5,974 nt of DNA from assembly GCA_031275955.1 (NCBI GenBank), contig JAISNZ010000142.1:1-5974 (forward strand). The letters are read 5' to 3'. The notes beneath the pieces are model-generated. The model did no database searches. It had not been told where the DNA came from and saw nothing but the letters and a program-made list of their open reading frames with translations. Positions 4,236 through 5,974 of this stretch are shown here, one piece after another (the first letter of the stretch is position 1; every line of letters begins with the position of its first letter). This DNA is from Desulfovibrio sp. (lineage in GTDB: Bacteria > Desulfobacterota > Desulfovibrionia > Desulfovibrionales > Desulfovibrionaceae). A program made the position numbers and the translations under genes.

Positions 4236-5974
4236 TTATTCGTCGTCGGCCCAGCGGATCAAGCCGAGGGAGTGGGGTATGGGCAGGAGGGGGTGCGCGG
4301 GCATGGCGCGGACGGTGAAGCCGAAGCGTCCGGCCCGGGTGGCCGGAAGGACGCCCTTGTATGTCTGCCAGCCGTCCGTGAGGGGGCCGTCGGGTTCCAT
4401 GCGCTGCAGGAGGCGATCCGTGAAGGAATCGTCCTGGGCGAGGGTGCCGCCGTAGATTTCAACCCGGAGGTGATCAACGGGGATGCCGGCGAGAAAGACG
4501 CGCGCGGACACGGCGATGTCCTGGCCCACATACAGGGTTCCAGGATTGGAACTGGTGATGCCCGTGACGCGGACATTGTCCCAGGTGGTCATAATGTGCA
4601 TGCGCCAGTCGGACAGCTCGCGGGCCGGCGCGAAGTCGTCGTGGGAGAGATTCGTATGGATGCGGCAGGCCGGGATATAGGAGGTGTCCATATATTCCTG
4701 CACCATGCGGTGGGAATGGAAGCGGGGGCCGAATTCCACCAGGGCGCTTTTCATGCGTCTGACCCAGGCGGAGGGGATGTTGTTGCGGCCGCGGTCATAA
4801 AACTCGGGAATGATTTCGGATTCCAGGACCTTGTACAGGGTTTGCAGCTCAACGCTGTCCTGATAGGCGGGATCCTCGTAGTCCTCGCCCTTGCCGATGG
4901 CCCAGCCCAGGCTGTTGTCCGGCTTCCAGGCCTCATCCCACCAGCCGTCCAGGGTGGAGAACTGCAGAACGCCGTTGAACATGGCCTTCATGCCGCTGGT
5001 GCCGCAGGCCTCCAGGGGCCGGCGGGGATTGTTGAGCCAGACGTCGCAGCCGGAAATGAGGTGGGCGGCGATCTCCATGTCGTAATCTTCCAGGAAGACC
5101 ATGTGCAGGCGCAGAGGGTCCGTGCGCAGGATGGTGATGAGTTCCTTGATCAACTGCTTGCCGCCCTGGTCCTGGGGGTGGGCCTTGCCCGCGAAGATGA
5201 ACTGGACGGGGCGGTCGGCCTCGTTGACAATGCGCTGGAGCCTTTCCAGGTCCTGGGTAAGGAGGCGGGCGCGCTTGTAGGTGGCGAAGCGCCTGGCGAA
5301 GCCGATGGTCAGGGCGTCGGGGTCCAGAATGCTCTCCACCAGCTGGAGTTCGCGGCTGCGCGCCCCCTGGGCGAGGAGTTGGGCGTACAGGCGGACGCGG
5401 ACAAAGTCCACAAGGCGGGTCCGCAGGCGTTCATGGGTGCGCCAGAGTTCGGTATCGGGGATCTGGGAAGCCAGATTCCAGATGCGCTTGGTATCGGCCT
5501 CCTCCCGCCAGGAGGATCCCAGGTAGCGATCATACAGGCGGCCGAGATCGGGCGCGACCCAGGTGGGGGCGTGAACGCCGTTGGTGATGGCCCCGATGGG
5601 CACGTCCTCTATGGGGAACTGGCCCCAGATGCGGTGCCACATCCTGCGCGAGACCTTGCCGTGCAACCGGGAAACCCCGTTGTTGAAACGGGAGAGCCTA
5701 AGGGCCAGGACCGTCATGCAGAACTCTTCGCTGTCGTCCTGGGGAACCTCCCGCCCGAGGGCCATGAAGACTTTGAAGGCCAGTCCCATGCTGCGGGAGT
5801 ACGTTTCAAAATACTGCTGCATGAGGCCGGGCGGGAAACGGTCATTGCCGGCGGGAACCGGGGTGTGGGTGGTGAAGATGCTGCCGGCGGCGGCCAGCTC
5901 CATGGCCACCTCGAAGGGCAGATGGTTTTCCTGCATCAGCACGCGAACCCGCTCCAGGCCGGCGAAGGCGGAAT
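4236..5974 (-). CDS. glgP: Alpha-glucan (glycogen/starch) phosphorylase, C-terminal part
   Basis: The frame is open to the right edge, so the N-terminus is missing; about 578 residues are present. The enzyme (family GT35) releases glucose 1-phosphate from the ends of glycogen-like storage glucan in the cytoplasm using pyridoxal phosphate. Visible family motifs, in order: FTTHTPVPAGNDRF, AITNGVHAPTW, GFARRFATYKRA, FIFAGKAHP, NNPRRPLEACGTSGMKAMFNG and LDGWWDEA. The lysine of GTSGMK (codon 4986-4988) is the expected cofactor-binding residue. These match the bacterial/archaeal alpha-glucan phosphorylase branch, which usually has an N-terminal DUF3417 region, rather than the E. coli MalP/GlgP branch. 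After about residue 430 of the fragment comes a beta-rich C-terminal domain ending RWADDE. The stop codon lies 61 bases before trmFO. The catalytic half looks intact; glgP is used as a general family symbol. Confidence 0.95.
   Translation of the reverse strand, partial: SAFAGLERVRVLMQENHLPFEVAMELAAAGSIFTTHTPVPAGNDRFPPGLMQQYFETYSRSMGLAFKVFMALGREVPQDDSEEFCMTVLALRLSRFNNGVSRLHGKVSRRMWHRIWGQFPIEDVPIGAITNGVHAPTWVAPDLGRLYDRYLGSSWREEADTKRIWNLASQIPDTELWRTHERLRTRLVDFVRVRLYAQLLAQGARSRELQLVESILDPDALTIGFARRFATYKRARLLTQDLERLQRIVNEADRPVQFIFAGKAHPQDQGGKQLIKELITILRTDPLRLHMVFLEDYDMEIAAHLISGCDVWLNNPRRPLEACGTSGMKAMFNGVLQFSTLDGWWDEAWKPDNSLGWAIGKGEDYEDPAYQDSVELQTLYKVLESEIIPEFYDRGRNNIPSAWVRRMKSALVEFGPRFHSHRMVQEYMDTSYIPACRIHTNLSHDDFAPARELSDWRMHIMTTWDNVRVTGITSSNPGTLYVGQDIAVSARVFLAGIPVDHLRVEIYGGTLAQDDSFTDRLLQRMEPDGPLTDGWQTYKGVLPATRAGRFGFTVRAMPAHPLLPIPHSLGLIRWADDE

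Noticed and set aside
1085..4318. A 1077-codon plus-strand open frame antisense to the regulator and trmFO
   Set aside because: It has no recognisable domain, is rich in Gly/Ala/Gln/Arg, crosses two well-identified genes and an intergenic gap, and is what GC-rich third codon positions produce on the opposite strand.

Overview
The window holds four genes, all on the minus strand, plus a repeat-rich intergenic tail at its left end. Base composition is GC-rich. A DUF3417-type alpha-glucan phosphorylase, a folate-dependent tRNA methyltransferase TrmFO and a PAS/AAA+/Fis regulator together suggest a sulfate-reducing delta-proteobacterium of the Desulfovibrionaceae. This assignment is inferred from protein style only; there is no rRNA or other marker here.

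In order of transcription (right to left): the C-terminal ~578 residues of an alpha-glucan phosphorylase (4236-5974, cut by the window edge); trmFO (2846-4174); a PAS-containing AAA+ regulator with a Fis-type helix-turn-helix (1283-2731); and a small radical SAM protein of unknown substrate (321-1211). The gaps are 61, 114 and 71 bases. Read-through transcription is possible, but the four products (storage-glucan breakdown, tRNA T-loop methylation, signal-dependent transcription control, unknown radical chemistry) do not form an obvious pathway. The regulator is a plausible controller of the radical SAM gene directly downstream, but nothing in the sequence proves it.

The left 320 bases have no convincing gene. 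They hold a dense series of inverted repeats: a likely bidirectional intrinsic terminator (40-81), a perfect 12-bp palindrome (89-114), a nested three-segment inverted repeat (220-277) and a palindrome that overlaps the radical SAM stop codon (296-322). A separate palindromic repeat occurs twice, once on each side of trmFO (2806-2827 and 4200-4222).

The most notable points are: the regulator has intact ATPase motifs but GASRDG where sigma54 activators carry GAFTGA, so it may not be a sigma54 activator; the paired palindromes flank trmFO; and the left intergenic region is a mosaic of palindromes. I found no CRISPR array, tRNA, rRNA, insertion sequence, defence system or other clearly new multi-gene system.
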